A stretch of 64,000 nt of DNA, taken from the NCBI RefSeq assembly GCF_900618535.1, contig NZ_UYJA01000005.1, forward strand, positions 62,001-126,000, given 5' to 3'. Below the pieces are notes generated by a model. That model was not told the DNA's origin. It did no database searches and worked only from the letters and a program-made list of their open reading frames with translations. The stretch is from Pseudomonas bubulae. Its GTDB lineage: Bacteria > Pseudomonadota > Gammaproteobacteria > Pseudomonadales > Pseudomonadaceae. Below, in pieces: positions 35,938 to 44,552 of the stretch (position 1 is its first letter; each line of letters starts with the position of its first letter). The translations under genes and the position numbers were made by a program.

Positions 35938-36228
35938 ATGACCGAGCAACTTACCCGTTTCGATACCGTTGACTACCTGAAGTCCCCGGAGGATATGGCG
36001 GCTTACCTGGACGCCTGTTTCGAAGAGGACCCCGGCGACGGCAGTCTGATCCGAGCGGCGCTCAACGATATCGCCCGCGCCCAAGGCATGACTCAAATCG
36101 CCCGCGAAGCCGGGCTGGGCCGTGAAAGCCTGTACAAGGCCCTGGGCAGCAAGGGCAACCCCGAGTTCGCGACTATCATCAAAGTGATGAAGGCGCTGGG
36201 GCTCAAGCTGCATGCCACAGCAGCCTGA
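35938..36228 (+). CDS. HigA-like antitoxin with helix-turn-helix
   Basis: A 96-residue partner of the upstream toxin, of the addiction-module antidote type. The N-terminal part (TRFDTVDYLKSPEDMAAYLD) matches this family. The second half is a Cro/C1-type helix-turn-helix (GMTQIAREAGLGRESLYKAL), which should bind the palindromes before the toxin gene. It starts three bases after the toxin stop. Confidence 0.85.
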   Translation: MTEQLTRFDTVDYLKSPEDMAAYLDACFEEDPGDGSLIRAALNDIARAQGMTQIAREAGLGRESLYKALGSKGNPEFATIIKVMKALGLKLHATAA

Positions 36229-36337
36229 AATTTGCGCGTACTGGCCGATCGCGACACTTCGCCACACCCGCACTTTTTACTTACGCCGAGCATTCAGGCT
36301 AAATAGCCCCTTGATCGCTCCACTCACGGAATTCGTC

Positions 36338-36736
36338 ATGTCCCGACAACGGTTTGCATTTGCCTGGATCGCCTGCTTTGCAGTGCTGTTCAACATGCTC
36401 GCCATGTCGATGGCCGGGGCGACCCAATCCGTTGAGCGAGGGCCCACCGAGCAGTTCATGTGGAGCAGCTTCTGCTCCTCCACCGGCACCAAGATGGTCG
36501 CCGTATCGCTGGGCACTTTCGAGCCCGCCGACAACCAGCATGACGATCATTCCACCATGCAGCATTGCTGGTGCTGCTCGGGCGCCGCGCCGGTGGTGGC
36601 GCTGCCCGCGCATATTCCCAAGCTCTACTTTGCCGCCATCGAGCGGGGCCACAGCCTGGTCCCGGATCACCTCAAGCGCCCCACCCCGCGCCAGCAATGG
36701 CCGAGCCTCAACCCCCGCGCATCGCCCCTGGTCTGA
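36338..36736 (+). CDS. DUF2946 exported protein
   Basis: A 132-residue protein of the DUF2946 family, role unknown. It has an N-terminal signal or anchor helix (FAWIACFAVLFNMLAMSMAG), a middle with several His and Met (QHDDHSTMQHCWCCSG) and a CWCC cysteine cluster that could bind metal. The ATG at 36338 opens directly into the signal; an upstream in-frame start lies inside the antitoxin gene. It heads the copper module and precedes a PCu(A)C chaperone by 48 bases, so a role in copper handling is inferred. Confidence 0.75.
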   Translation: MSRQRFAFAWIACFAVLFNMLAMSMAGATQSVERGPTEQFMWSSFCSSTGTKMVAVSLGTFEPADNQHDDHSTMQHCWCCSGAAPVVALPAHIPKLYFAAIERGHSLVPDHLKRPTPRQQWPSLNPRASPLV

Positions 36737-36784
36737 TTCTTCCTCGCAACCCCTTTGCGTTTTGAATCGTTCCGGAGAATTGCC

Positions 36785-37279
36785 ATGTTGAACCTTACCC
36801 TGTTCAAGCACGTCGTGATTGCGGCGGCTGTGTTGCTGCCTGCCTGTTTTGCCAGCGCCCACGAATACAAAAGCGGCGACCTCGAAATCGCCCACCCGTG
36901 GTCCCAGGAGCTGCCGCCCAATGCGCCCACCGTGGCCGCGTATTTCATCATTCACAACACCGGCAGCACGGCCGATCGGCTGGTCAGTGTCGACACGCCG
37001 ATTGCCGATAAGGCCGAACTGCACCAGCACATCATGGAAGGCGACTTGATGAAGATGCTGCCCGTGGCCAGCGTTGAAGTGCCGCCCGGCGGCACCGTCA
37101 CCTTTGCACCCATGGCGTACCACGTGATGATGTTCGGTCTCAAGGACCGCAGCCTGCTGCAGGACGGCAAGCACTTCCCGCTGACCCTGCATTTTGAAAA
37201 AGCCGGCGCCGTGCCGGTTGAGGTCAATGTGCAGAAGCAGGCACCTGAAGACAGCATGGAACACATGCACGCCCACTAA
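36785..37279 (+). CDS. periplasmic copper chaperone PCu(A)C
   Basis: Binds Cu(I) in the periplasm and passes it to acceptors such as cytochrome c oxidase. It is 164 residues with a signal peptide (HVVIAAAVLLPACFASA) and the family core: HPWSQELPPNAPTVAAYF, then HQHIMEGDLMKM and the HVMMFGLK end of the His/Met copper site. A Met/His tail (DSMEHMHAH) may add a second site. The ATG at 36785 has a CCGGAG ribosome binding site. It lies between two DUF2946 genes. Confidence 0.9.
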   Translation: MLNLTLFKHVVIAAAVLLPACFASAHEYKSGDLEIAHPWSQELPPNAPTVAAYFIIHNTGSTADRLVSVDTPIADKAELHQHIMEGDLMKMLPVASVEVPPGGTVTFAPMAYHVMMFGLKDRSLLQDGKHFPLTLHFEKAGAVPVEVNVQKQAPEDSMEHMHAH

Positions 37280-37327
37280 CGGCCAAGGTTGCTGATCCCC
37301 GTGCGCGAACCTCGCGCCAGGCACTCC

Positions 37328-37693
37328 ATGTCGCATATTCGCGGCAGTTGGCTGAGCCTGTTTGCCATGTTGATGATTTTTATCGGCCCGCTGATTTCCC
37401 AGGCGATGCCGATGGATCATCACGCCTCCATGCCCATGTCGATGGATATGAGCATGGACATGTCTGCGCACGCCGAACATGAACAGCCTTCAGCCGACCA
37501 CCATGCCATCTGGGAAAAGTGCGGCTACTGCACCCTGCTGTTCAGTTGCCCGGCCTTGCCCGGCACCCCGGGCCTGACCCTCTATAACTCACCAGAACCC
37601 CGTAGTTACCTGGCCGCCAATCCCCGCCTGGGCCATGCCCGGCAACCGGTCTTCCCCGGCTCCCGATCCCGCGCGCCTCCCGTATTCCTTTAG
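37328..37693 (+). CDS. DUF2946 exported protein, Met/His-rich
   Basis: A 121-residue second DUF2946 protein. After the signal helix (LSLFAMLMIFIGPLISQA) comes a striking Met/His/Asp segment (MPMDHHASMPMSMDMSMDMS, then HAEHEQPSADHH) of the kind that binds copper. CGYCTLLFSC, a Cys pair shared with the family, follows. The ATG at 37328 fits the signal; an upstream TTG is unlikely. The next gene is the copper receptor, about 100 bases on. Confidence 0.78.
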   Translation: MSHIRGSWLSLFAMLMIFIGPLISQAMPMDHHASMPMSMDMSMDMSAHAEHEQPSADHHAIWEKCGYCTLLFSCPALPGTPGLTLYNSPEPRSYLAANPRLGHARQPVFPGSRSRAPPVFL

Positions 37694-37794
37694 CTACCGA
37701 CACCACAACACATCATCTGGCCGACCTGCATGCACTGTTTCAGACAGTCGCAGGTGCGTGGCCGAGTTGTATTCGTCTGACTATTGGAATGTCT

Positions 37795-39852
37795 ATGTCC
37801 CGCTTTACTGCTGCCTCCCGTTTGCCCTTTACCCTCAGCACCCTTTGCTGTGCGATTCTGGCAACCACCGCTGTGGCCGACGAACATGCCGGGCACAGCA
37901 ATGAGCTGAGCCCGCTGGTGATCACCGCCATCGCCCCCAGCTCACCGCTGACCATCGTCACCAACCCCAAGGACCCGCGCCAGCCCGTGCCTGCCAGTGA
38001 CGGCGGCGACTACCTCAAGACCATCCCCGGCTTCGCCCTGATCCGCAACGGCGGCACCAATGGCGACCCGGTGCTGCGCGGCATGTTCGGCTCGCGCCTG
38101 AATATCCTTACCAACGGCGGCATGATGCTCGGCGCCTGTCCCGGGCGCATGGACGCACCCACCTCCTACATCTCGCCGGAAACCTACGACCAGCTCACGG
38201 TGATCAAAGGCCCGCAAACCGTGCTCTGGGGCCCGGGCGCCTCGGCGGGCACCATCCTCTTCGAACGCGAGCCCGAGCACTTCGGCGAACTGGGCACACG
38301 GGTCAATGCCAGCCTGCTGGCGGGTTCCAACGGCCGTTTCGACAAAACCATCGACGCCGCCGCCGGTGGCCCGCTGGGCTATGTGCGGGTCATCGGCAAC
38401 ACCGCCCATGCCGATGACTACAAGGACGGCAACGGCGACACCGTGCCGTCGCGTTACGACAAATGGAACGGCGACATTGCCCTGGGCTGGACCCCGGACG
38501 CCGACACCCTGCTGGAACTCACCGCCGGCAAGGGCGACGGTGAAGCGCGCTCGGCCGGACGCGGCATGGACGGCAGCCAGTACAAGCGCGAAAGCCTGGG
38601 ACTGCGCTTTGAAAAGTCCAATATCGGCGACGTTCTCGACAAGATCGAAGCCCAGGTCTACTACAACTACGCCGACCATGTGATGGACAACTACACACTG
38701 CGTACCCCGTCGGGCACCGGCATGATGGCAGGGCCGATGGCGTCCAACGTCGACCGCCGCACCCTCGGTGCGCGGATCAAGGCCACCTGGCGTTGGGCCG
38801 ATTACCAGCTAATCAGCGGCATCGATGCGCAGACCAACGAACACCGCAAACGCATGGGCATGGGCATCGATACCTACAAGGACCAGAACTGGAGCAAGGA
38901 CGCCGATTTCCACAACTACGGCGCCTTTGGCGAGTTGACCTGGTACGCCGCCGAGCGTGACCGGCTGATTACCGGTGCTCGTCTTGACCGCGCATCCGCC
39001 AAGGATTACCGCGCCCGACTCGGCTCGGGGATGATGAGCAAGCCCAACCCGACCCTGGACAAGACCCGCGCTGACACCCTGCCCAGCGGTTTTGTGCGTT
39101 ACGAGCATGACCTGAGCGACAGCCCGACCACCCTGTACGCCGGGCTGGGCCACACTCAGCGCTTCCCCGATTACTGGGAGCTGTTTTCGCCGAGCTCCGG
39201 CCCGACCGGTTCGGTGAATGCATTCGACGCCATCAAGCCCGAGAAAACCACGCAGCTCGATGCGGGCCTGCAATACAAGACCGACACCCTGGAGGCCTGG
39301 GCCTCGGTGTACGCCGGCGAGATTCGCGACTACATCCTGTTCGACTACGCCAAGGGCTCATCCCAAGCGCAAAACATCAACGCCCGGGTCATGGGCGGCG
39401 AGCTGGGCGCGGCGTATCAGTTGACGTCAAACTGGAAAGCCGACGCCACCCTGGCCTACGCCTGGGGCAAGAACACCAGCGATGGCAAGGCTCTGCCGCA
39501 AATGCCGCCGCTGGACACCCGCCTGGGCCTGACCTACAGCGAGGACGACTGGAGTGCCGGCGCCCTGTGGCGCGTCGTGGCGCGCCAGGACCGCATAGAC
39601 CGCAACGCGGGCAATGTGGTCGGCAAGGATTTTGGCAAAAGTGCCGGCTTTGGCGTGTTCTCGTTGAACGGTGCATACCGCATCAACAAAAACCTCAAGG
39701 TCAGCGCCGGGGTCGACAACCTGCTGGACAAAAACTACAGCGAGCACCTGAACATGGCGGGCAACGCCGGTTACGGCTACCCGGCCAATGACCCGCGCGC
39801 CATCAATGAACCGGGCCGCACGCTGTGGACCAAGGTGGATGTGAGTTTCTGA
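37795..39852 (+). CDS. oprC: TonB-dependent copper receptor, OprC-like
   Basis: Outer-membrane beta-barrel for copper uptake, powered by TonB. It is 685 residues with a signal peptide, a plug domain (about 50-170, GGDYLKTIPGFALIRNGGTNGDPVLRGM, then QTVLWGPGASAGTILFE) and a 22-strand barrel ending in the aromatic KVDVSF. The segment GMMLGACPGRMDAP, with Cys and Met in the plug, is typical of OprC, where it takes part in copper binding. Two ATGs lie six bases apart; the second (37795) is better spaced from GGA. A long palindromic repeat follows the stop. Confidence 0.88.
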   Translation: MSRFTAASRLPFTLSTLCCAILATTAVADEHAGHSNELSPLVITAIAPSSPLTIVTNPKDPRQPVPASDGGDYLKTIPGFALIRNGGTNGDPVLRGMFGSRLNILTNGGMMLGACPGRMDAPTSYISPETYDQLTVIKGPQTVLWGPGASAGTILFEREPEHFGELGTRVNASLLAGSNGRFDKTIDAAAGGPLGYVRVIGNTAHADDYKDGNGDTVPSRYDKWNGDIALGWTPDADTLLELTAGKGDGEARSAGRGMDGSQYKRESLGLRFEKSNIGDVLDKIEAQVYYNYADHVMDNYTLRTPSGTGMMAGPMASNVDRRTLGARIKATWRWADYQLISGIDAQTNEHRKRMGMGIDTYKDQNWSKDADFHNYGAFGELTWYAAERDRLITGARLDRASAKDYRARLGSGMMSKPNPTLDKTRADTLPSGFVRYEHDLSDSPTTLYAGLGHTQRFPDYWELFSPSSGPTGSVNAFDAIKPEKTTQLDAGLQYKTDTLEAWASVYAGEIRDYILFDYAKGSSQAQNINARVMGGELGAAYQLTSNWKADATLAYAWGKNTSDGKALPQMPPLDTRLGLTYSEDDWSAGALWRVVARQDRIDRNAGNVVGKDFGKSAGFGVFSLNGAYRINKNLKVSAGVDNLLDKNYSEHLNMAGNAGYGYPANDPRAINEPGRTLWTKVDVSF

Positions 39853-39863
39853 CAAACCGCCAG

Positions 39864-39968
39864 CCCTCACCCCAACCCTCTCCCGGAGGGAGAGGGAGCT
39901 GATTTGCGCCGTGCTTGAACCCGCAGCGGTCAGTCCCCTCTCCCTCTGGGAGAGGGCTAGGGTGAGGG
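39864..39968. repeat. double CCCTCTCCC-type palindromic repeat
   Basis: Outer arms (CCCTCACCCCAACCCTCTCC and the inverted copy ending GGTGAGGG) enclose two self-complementary units, CCCTCTCCCGGAGGGAGAG and CCCTCTCCCTCTGGGAGAG, with about 48 bases between. Longest of four copies in the window, between oprC and the PepSY gene. Confidence 0.85.
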
Positions 39969-40011
39969 TCTTTGCTGACGACAACAATTTCAACCTTGCG
40001 GAGCCGCTCAC

Positions 40012-41388
40012 ATGAGCCGACCAACACCGTCTTTCTACAACCTGGCCTGGCGCTGGCATTTCTACGCCGGGTTGTTTGTCGCCCCGTTTATGATCCTGCT
40101 GGCCCTGACCGGGATCATTTACCTGTTCAAACCCCAGCTTGATCCACTGCTGTACGACCATCTGCTCAACGTCACCCCGGCCCATCACAGCCTCAGCGCC
40201 GATGAGCAACTCAGCCGTGTGCAGGCCACTTATCCACAGGGCCATATCAGCCAGTACCTGCCGCCGATCAATCCGCAACGCAGCGGCCAGTTCGTGGTTC
40301 ACAACGGCGGGCACGAGCTCAATGTGTTTATCAACCCCTACACCGGCCAGGTGCTGGGCGAGCAGGATGCCAAGCTCAACCTGCAAGCCGTGGCGCGCGC
40401 CCTGCACGGCGAATTGATGATCGGCACCCTCGGCGACCGGCTGGTGGAACTGGCCGCTGGCTGGGGCGTGGTGCTGGTGGTGTCCGGCCTGTTCCTGTGG
40501 TGGCCGCGGGGGCAATCGGCTGCCGGAATTCTATGGCCGCGCCTGAGCAGGCGCGGGCGCGTGCTATGGCGCGACCTTCACGTTGTCACAGGGTTCTGGG
40601 GGGCCGCCTTGCTGCTGTTCATGTTGATCAGCGGCATGACCTGGACCGGCTTCTGGGGCAAGCAATATGCCGACCTGTGGAACCGTTTCCCGGTAGCCAT
40701 GTGGAACGACGTGCCGAAGTCTGATATCGAGGCCCGCAGCCTCAATACCGCCAACCGCCAGACCGTGCCCTGGGCAATGGAAAACACACCGATGCCGGTC
40801 TCCGGCGCCCACGCCGAACATATGGCCCACGCCGCGCACACCTCAGGCCCCGCCGCCCCCGGCATCACCCTGCAAGCGGTGGTCGACACCGCCACGGCCC
40901 GCCAGGTCGAGGCCGGCTACAGCATCACCCTGCCGACCACCGCTACCGGCGTATTCACCATTGCCGTATTCGCCGACGACCCGCGTAACGACGCCACCCT
41001 GCATGTCGATCAATACACCGGCACGGTACTGGCCGACGTGCGTTGGCAGCATTACAGCAATGTCGCCCGCGCCACCGAAATGGGCGTGATGCTGCACGAA
41101 GGCAAGTTGTTTGGCCCGCTCAACCAGATCGTGATGCTGCTGGTGTGCCTGATGATCCTGCTCAGTTCCGTAAGCGGCCTGGTGATCTGGTGGAAGCGTC
41201 GCCCGCAAGGCGGTTTGGGGGTTCCGCCGCTGCGTCACGACCTGCCGACCTGGAAGGCCGGCGTTGCCATCATGCTCGCTCTGGCTATCGCGTTCCCGCT
41301 GGTGGGCGCCTCGTTGATCGCAGTGTGGGGGCTCGACCGGTTATGGCTGATGGTGCGCAAACTACGGCCGGATGAGCGCCTTTCATAA
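40012..41388 (+). CDS. PepSY-domain inner membrane protein
   Basis: A 458-residue PepSY-TM (PiuB-type) protein with four main transmembrane helices: near the N terminus, at about 150-165, 190-215 and 375-395, and a last helical region before the C terminus. Two periplasmic PepSY regions lie between (VFINPYTGQVLGEQD and HVDQYTGTVLADVRWQHY). One periplasmic loop has a His/Met patch (GAHAEHMAHAAH) that may bind metal. Relatives sit beside TonB receptors and are thought to reduce or carry metal across the membrane. Position after oprC suggests a role with copper. It probably belongs to the same transcription unit despite the repeat between. Confidence 0.8.
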   Translation: MSRPTPSFYNLAWRWHFYAGLFVAPFMILLALTGIIYLFKPQLDPLLYDHLLNVTPAHHSLSADEQLSRVQATYPQGHISQYLPPINPQRSGQFVVHNGGHELNVFINPYTGQVLGEQDAKLNLQAVARALHGELMIGTLGDRLVELAAGWGVVLVVSGLFLWWPRGQSAAGILWPRLSRRGRVLWRDLHVVTGFWGAALLLFMLISGMTWTGFWGKQYADLWNRFPVAMWNDVPKSDIEARSLNTANRQTVPWAMENTPMPVSGAHAEHMAHAAHTSGPAAPGITLQAVVDTATARQVEAGYSITLPTTATGVFTIAVFADDPRNDATLHVDQYTGTVLADVRWQHYSNVARATEMGVMLHEGKLFGPLNQIVMLLVCLMILLSSVSGLVIWWKRRPQGGLGVPPLRHDLPTWKAGVAIMLALAIAFPLVGASLIAVWGLDRLWLMVRKLRPDERLS

Positions 41389-41464
41389 CCAGCATGAACC
41401 ATCCGAGAGGCGCATTGCAGAGCCACCCCTATAATGGCACGCCAATATCATGCGCGAAATAAGT

Positions 41465-41479
41465 GTTACTGTATAACAA
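41465..41479. promoter_or_regulatory. Zur-box-like palindrome
   Basis: TGTTACTGTATAACA differs at few positions from the zinc-uptake regulator core TGTTATAnTATAACA and is nearly symmetric. It lies 75 bases before the start of the TonB receptor gene, where a repressor would block transcription. Zinc-dependent repression of the receptor and ABC genes is inferred. Confidence 0.6.
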
Positions 41480-41499
41480 AACCATTTAAGCTCCATCAC

Positions 41500-41521
41500 C
41501 CGCCGCCAGGAGGCAGCGGGG
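41500..41521 (+). promoter_or_regulatory. GC-rich leader hairpin
   Basis: CCCGCCGCC (41500-41508) pairs with GGCAGCGGG (41513-41521) at eight of nine positions across an AGGA loop. It lies 32 bases before the ATG of the receptor gene. It may influence translation or be only a remnant repeat. Confidence 0.35.
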
Positions 41522-41553
41522 ACACCCTCTGAAATAAGCGACTCACTGCCCTG

Positions 41554-43680
41554 ATGAACAAGTACTTTTTGTCCAGTCTCTGCCTGCTGGCGCTGAACAG
41601 CGCCCAGGCCGATGACGCCGCCCCCTCTCTGATGCTGCCTGCCGCGAGCGTTACCGCGCCTGAAGTCGAGATTGAAAGCATCGACCTCAAGACCGCCACC
41701 AGCGCCGGCTCACGCCTGAACCTTACCGGTCTCGAAACGCCTGCCAGCGTTGAAAGCCTGACCGGCGCGCAAATCCGCGCCCGTGGCGACCGCAGCGTGC
41801 AGGACGCCGTGACCCGCACCACCGGCATCAGCAACACCGGCACACCGGGTAACGGCGGCTCCGCCTATTCGGCCCGGGGTTTTGTCGGCGAAGGCTCGGT
41901 GATGCAGCTCTATGACGGCGTACGCATGTACAGCGGCGCGGGTACCGTGACCTTCCCGGTGGACGACTGGTCGGTGGAACGCATCGACGTGCTGCGCGGC
42001 CCGGCCTCGGTGCTGTATGGCGAAGGCGCTACCGGCGCAGTGATTAACGTAATCCCGAAAAAACCCTTCTCCGGTGCCATAGAAAACCATGTCCGTGTGG
42101 GCTACGGCTCGTACGACACCCGCCAGCAGGCACTCGACAGCGGTGGCTCGCTGACCGATACCCTGAGCTATCGGTTGAATATCAACCACGTCCAGAGCAA
42201 TGGCTGGATCGACCACGGCGACTCCGAAAACACCTTTGTCAGCGCCGCTCTGCGCTGGCAGGCCAGCGATGACCTGGCGTTTACCCTGAGCCACGACTAT
42301 GGCGATCAGGAGCCGCAAAACGATTTCGGCGTACCGCTGATCAATGGCCGGTATCACCAGAGCCTGCGGGACAAGAACTACAACGTGCGCGATGCAAAAC
42401 TGCATTACAACGACCAGTGGACGCGCCTCAATACTGAATGGCAGATCAACGACGCCCTCAGTGCCAACAACGAGCTGTATTACCTCAAGGCCCAACGCCG
42501 CTGGCAGAACGCCGAAAACCACGCCTGGAATGAAAGCCAGCAGACCTTGCTGCGCAGGGGCTACTTCAGCATCAAGCACGAGCAGGAACAAGTCGGCGAC
42601 CGCCAGACCTTCACCCTCAACCACGACCTGTTCGGCCTTGAAAGCAGAACCCTGGTGGGCGCGGATTACAACCGCATCCACTTCAACCTGCACAGCAACT
42701 CGCCGTATAAAGACGTGAATGAAAACGGTCAGCCGATTGACCTGTACCACCCGGATCGTGGCGAATTTGAAAGTGACTCGCCGTACCGCGATCAATACAC
42801 CACCACCACGCAACAGGTTTCGCTGTTTGCCGAAAACCGCACCGAGTTGACCGATCAACTGTCCCTGGTCACCGGCGTGCGCCGCGATATCGTGCATCTG
42901 GACCGCGATGACTTCGCGGTCAATGGCGACGCCACTCGAACTGACCGCAGCCTGTCGGCCAACAGCTGGAAAGTCGGGTTGGTATACGAACTGACACCGG
43001 ACATGTCGATCTATGCCCAGCAAGCCACCAGCGTTGATGGCGTGGGCGGCTTGATCAGCCTGAGCGAGAAGCAGCAAAACTTCGAACTGGCCCATGCGCG
43101 CCAGACCGAAATCGGCTTCAAGCAGATGTTCTGGGATCAGCGCGGCGAATGGACCCTGGCGGCCTATCACATCGTCAAAAAAGACCTGCTGACCTCCGAC
43201 CCGAATATCCCGGGCAATACGCTGCAAGTGGGCGAGCAGTCCTCCAGCGGCCTGGAAGCCAGCCTTGACCTGCAACTGCCGCAGCGCTGGGCGTTGCAAG
43301 CCAACGCCTCGGTGGTGCGCGCGCAGTACGACAAGTTCGACGATGAAGGCGTATCGCGCAAAGGCAACCGCCCCACCGACGTACCCCGTCGCACCGCCAA
43401 TCTGTGGTTGAGCAAGGCCATCAACGATGATGTAAGTGCCGGTGCCGGCGTGCGCTATGTCGACTCGCGTTATGCCGACATGGCCAACAACGTCGAGCTG
43501 CCGAGCTACACCGTGGTAGACGCCAGCGTGAGCTGGAAAGCGATGCCCAAAACCACCCTGGGTTTGCGTTTGAACAATTTGTTCGACCGCCAGTACGCCG
43601 TAACCCAATACAATGGCGGCCAGCAATGGATCATGGGCGAACCGCGTTCGTTTTTCGTGACGGCTGATTACACCTTTTAA
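41554..43680 (+). CDS. TonB-dependent receptor, probably zinc- or cobalamin-related
   Basis: A 708-residue outer-membrane receptor of the siderophore-receptor class. It has a signal peptide (MNKYFLSSLCLLALNSAQA), a plug (about 60-180, VESLTGAQIRARGDRSVQDAV, then IDVLRGPASVLYGEGATGAVINV) and a barrel ending with the aromatic FFVTADYTF. A Zur-like palindrome precedes it and an ABC ATPase, binding protein and permease follow. This order recalls PA2911-PA2914 of P. aeruginosa, next to the cob genes and reported as zinc-responsive. The substrate is not shown by sequence; a zinc-metallophore complex, cobalamin or another metal complex are all possible. Confidence 0.85.
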   Translation: MNKYFLSSLCLLALNSAQADDAAPSLMLPAASVTAPEVEIESIDLKTATSAGSRLNLTGLETPASVESLTGAQIRARGDRSVQDAVTRTTGISNTGTPGNGGSAYSARGFVGEGSVMQLYDGVRMYSGAGTVTFPVDDWSVERIDVLRGPASVLYGEGATGAVINVIPKKPFSGAIENHVRVGYGSYDTRQQALDSGGSLTDTLSYRLNINHVQSNGWIDHGDSENTFVSAALRWQASDDLAFTLSHDYGDQEPQNDFGVPLINGRYHQSLRDKNYNVRDAKLHYNDQWTRLNTEWQINDALSANNELYYLKAQRRWQNAENHAWNESQQTLLRRGYFSIKHEQEQVGDRQTFTLNHDLFGLESRTLVGADYNRIHFNLHSNSPYKDVNENGQPIDLYHPDRGEFESDSPYRDQYTTTTQQVSLFAENRTELTDQLSLVTGVRRDIVHLDRDDFAVNGDATRTDRSLSANSWKVGLVYELTPDMSIYAQQATSVDGVGGLISLSEKQQNFELAHARQTEIGFKQMFWDQRGEWTLAAYHIVKKDLLTSDPNIPGNTLQVGEQSSSGLEASLDLQLPQRWALQANASVVRAQYDKFDDEGVSRKGNRPTDVPRRTANLWLSKAINDDVSAGAGVRYVDSRYADMANNVELPSYTVVDASVSWKAMPKTTLGLRLNNLFDRQYAVTQYNGGQQWIMGEPRSFFVTADYTF

Positions 43681-43687
43681 CCGCTGG

Positions 43688-43738
43688 CCCTCACCCCAAC
43701 CCTCTCCCGGAGGGAGAGGGCTAGGGTGAGGGGCTTTT
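43688..43738. repeat. CCCTCTCCC-type palindromic repeat, terminator-like
   Basis: A long imperfect hairpin (CCCTCACCCCAACCCTCTCC with GGAGAGGGCTAGGGTGAGGG) followed by TTTT. It lies between the receptor gene and the ABC ATPase gene and could end or weaken transcription between them. Confidence 0.75.
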
Positions 43739-43763
43739 GACTTTAAAGAACAACCGGACTTTT

Positions 43764-44552
43764 ATGACCCGCCTCACCCTCACCCAACTCGCCTGGAGCC
43801 CTCTGGGCCACGGCCATTGCCATCACCAGTTCCAGCTGCGTGATGCCAACCTGCATGTCGCTGCAGGTGAGTTTGTGGGGCTGATCGGGCCCAACGGCAG
43901 CGGCAAGACCAGCCTGTTGCGCTGCGCCTACCGTTTCAGCAAGCCGCAATCGGGCACTGTCCAGCTCGACCGCCACAATCTCTGGCAGCAATCACCCCGC
44001 TGGTGCGCGCAACGCATCGCCGTGGTGTTGCAAGAATTCCCCGACACTTTCGGCCTGACCGTCGATGAAGTGGTCGCCATGGGCCGTACCCCGCACAAAG
44101 GCCTGTTCGATGGCGACACCCAAGCTGATCGCCAACTGGCCACAAACGCCCTCGCATCCGTCGGCCTGCAGGGTTTTGAAGACCACGCTTTCGCCACCCT
44201 CTCGGGCGGCGAAAAACAACGGGTGATCCTGGCCCGTGCCCTGACCCAGCAACCCGAACTGCTGATCCTCGACGAGCCCACCAATCACCTCGACCCGCGC
44301 TATCAGCTGGAGTTGCTGCAACTGGTCAAGCGCCTGAACATCGGCACCCTGGCCAGCATCCACGACCTCAATCTGGCCGCTGCCTTTTGTGACCGGCTGT
44401 ACGTCATTGACCACGGCAAGATCATCGCCAGCGGCACGCCCCGTGAAGTCTTGACTGTGGAGCTGTTGCGCGACGTGTTTGGCGTGGCGGCCCTGATCGA
44501 CGACCATCCGCTGTCCGGCTACCCGCGCATAACCTGGATAACCCACGCATGA
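43764..44552 (+). CDS. ABC transporter ATP-binding protein (FecE/HmuV type)
   Basis: Energises metal-chelate import through the permease encoded two genes downstream. It is 262 residues with Walker A GPNGSGKTS, Q-loop VVLQEF, signature LSGGEKQR, Walker B LLILDEPTNHLDP and the H-loop SIHDLN. The ATG at 43764 is preferred; an in-frame TTG 27 bases earlier overlaps the repeat. It overlaps the binding-protein gene by four bases. Confidence 0.92.
   Translation: MTRLTLTQLAWSPLGHGHCHHQFQLRDANLHVAAGEFVGLIGPNGSGKTSLLRCAYRFSKPQSGTVQLDRHNLWQQSPRWCAQRIAVVLQEFPDTFGLTVDEVVAMGRTPHKGLFDGDTQADRQLATNALASVGLQGFEDHAFATLSGGEKQRVILARALTQQPELLILDEPTNHLDPRYQLELLQLVKRLNIGTLASIHDLNLAAAFCDRLYVIDHGKIIASGTPREVLTVELLRDVFGVAALIDDHPLSGYPRITWITHA

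Noticed and set aside
41710..43626. 638-codon minus-strand frame opposite the TonB receptor
   Set aside because: Same reason: the plus strand encodes a full receptor with plug and barrel motifs; the antisense product resembles no family.
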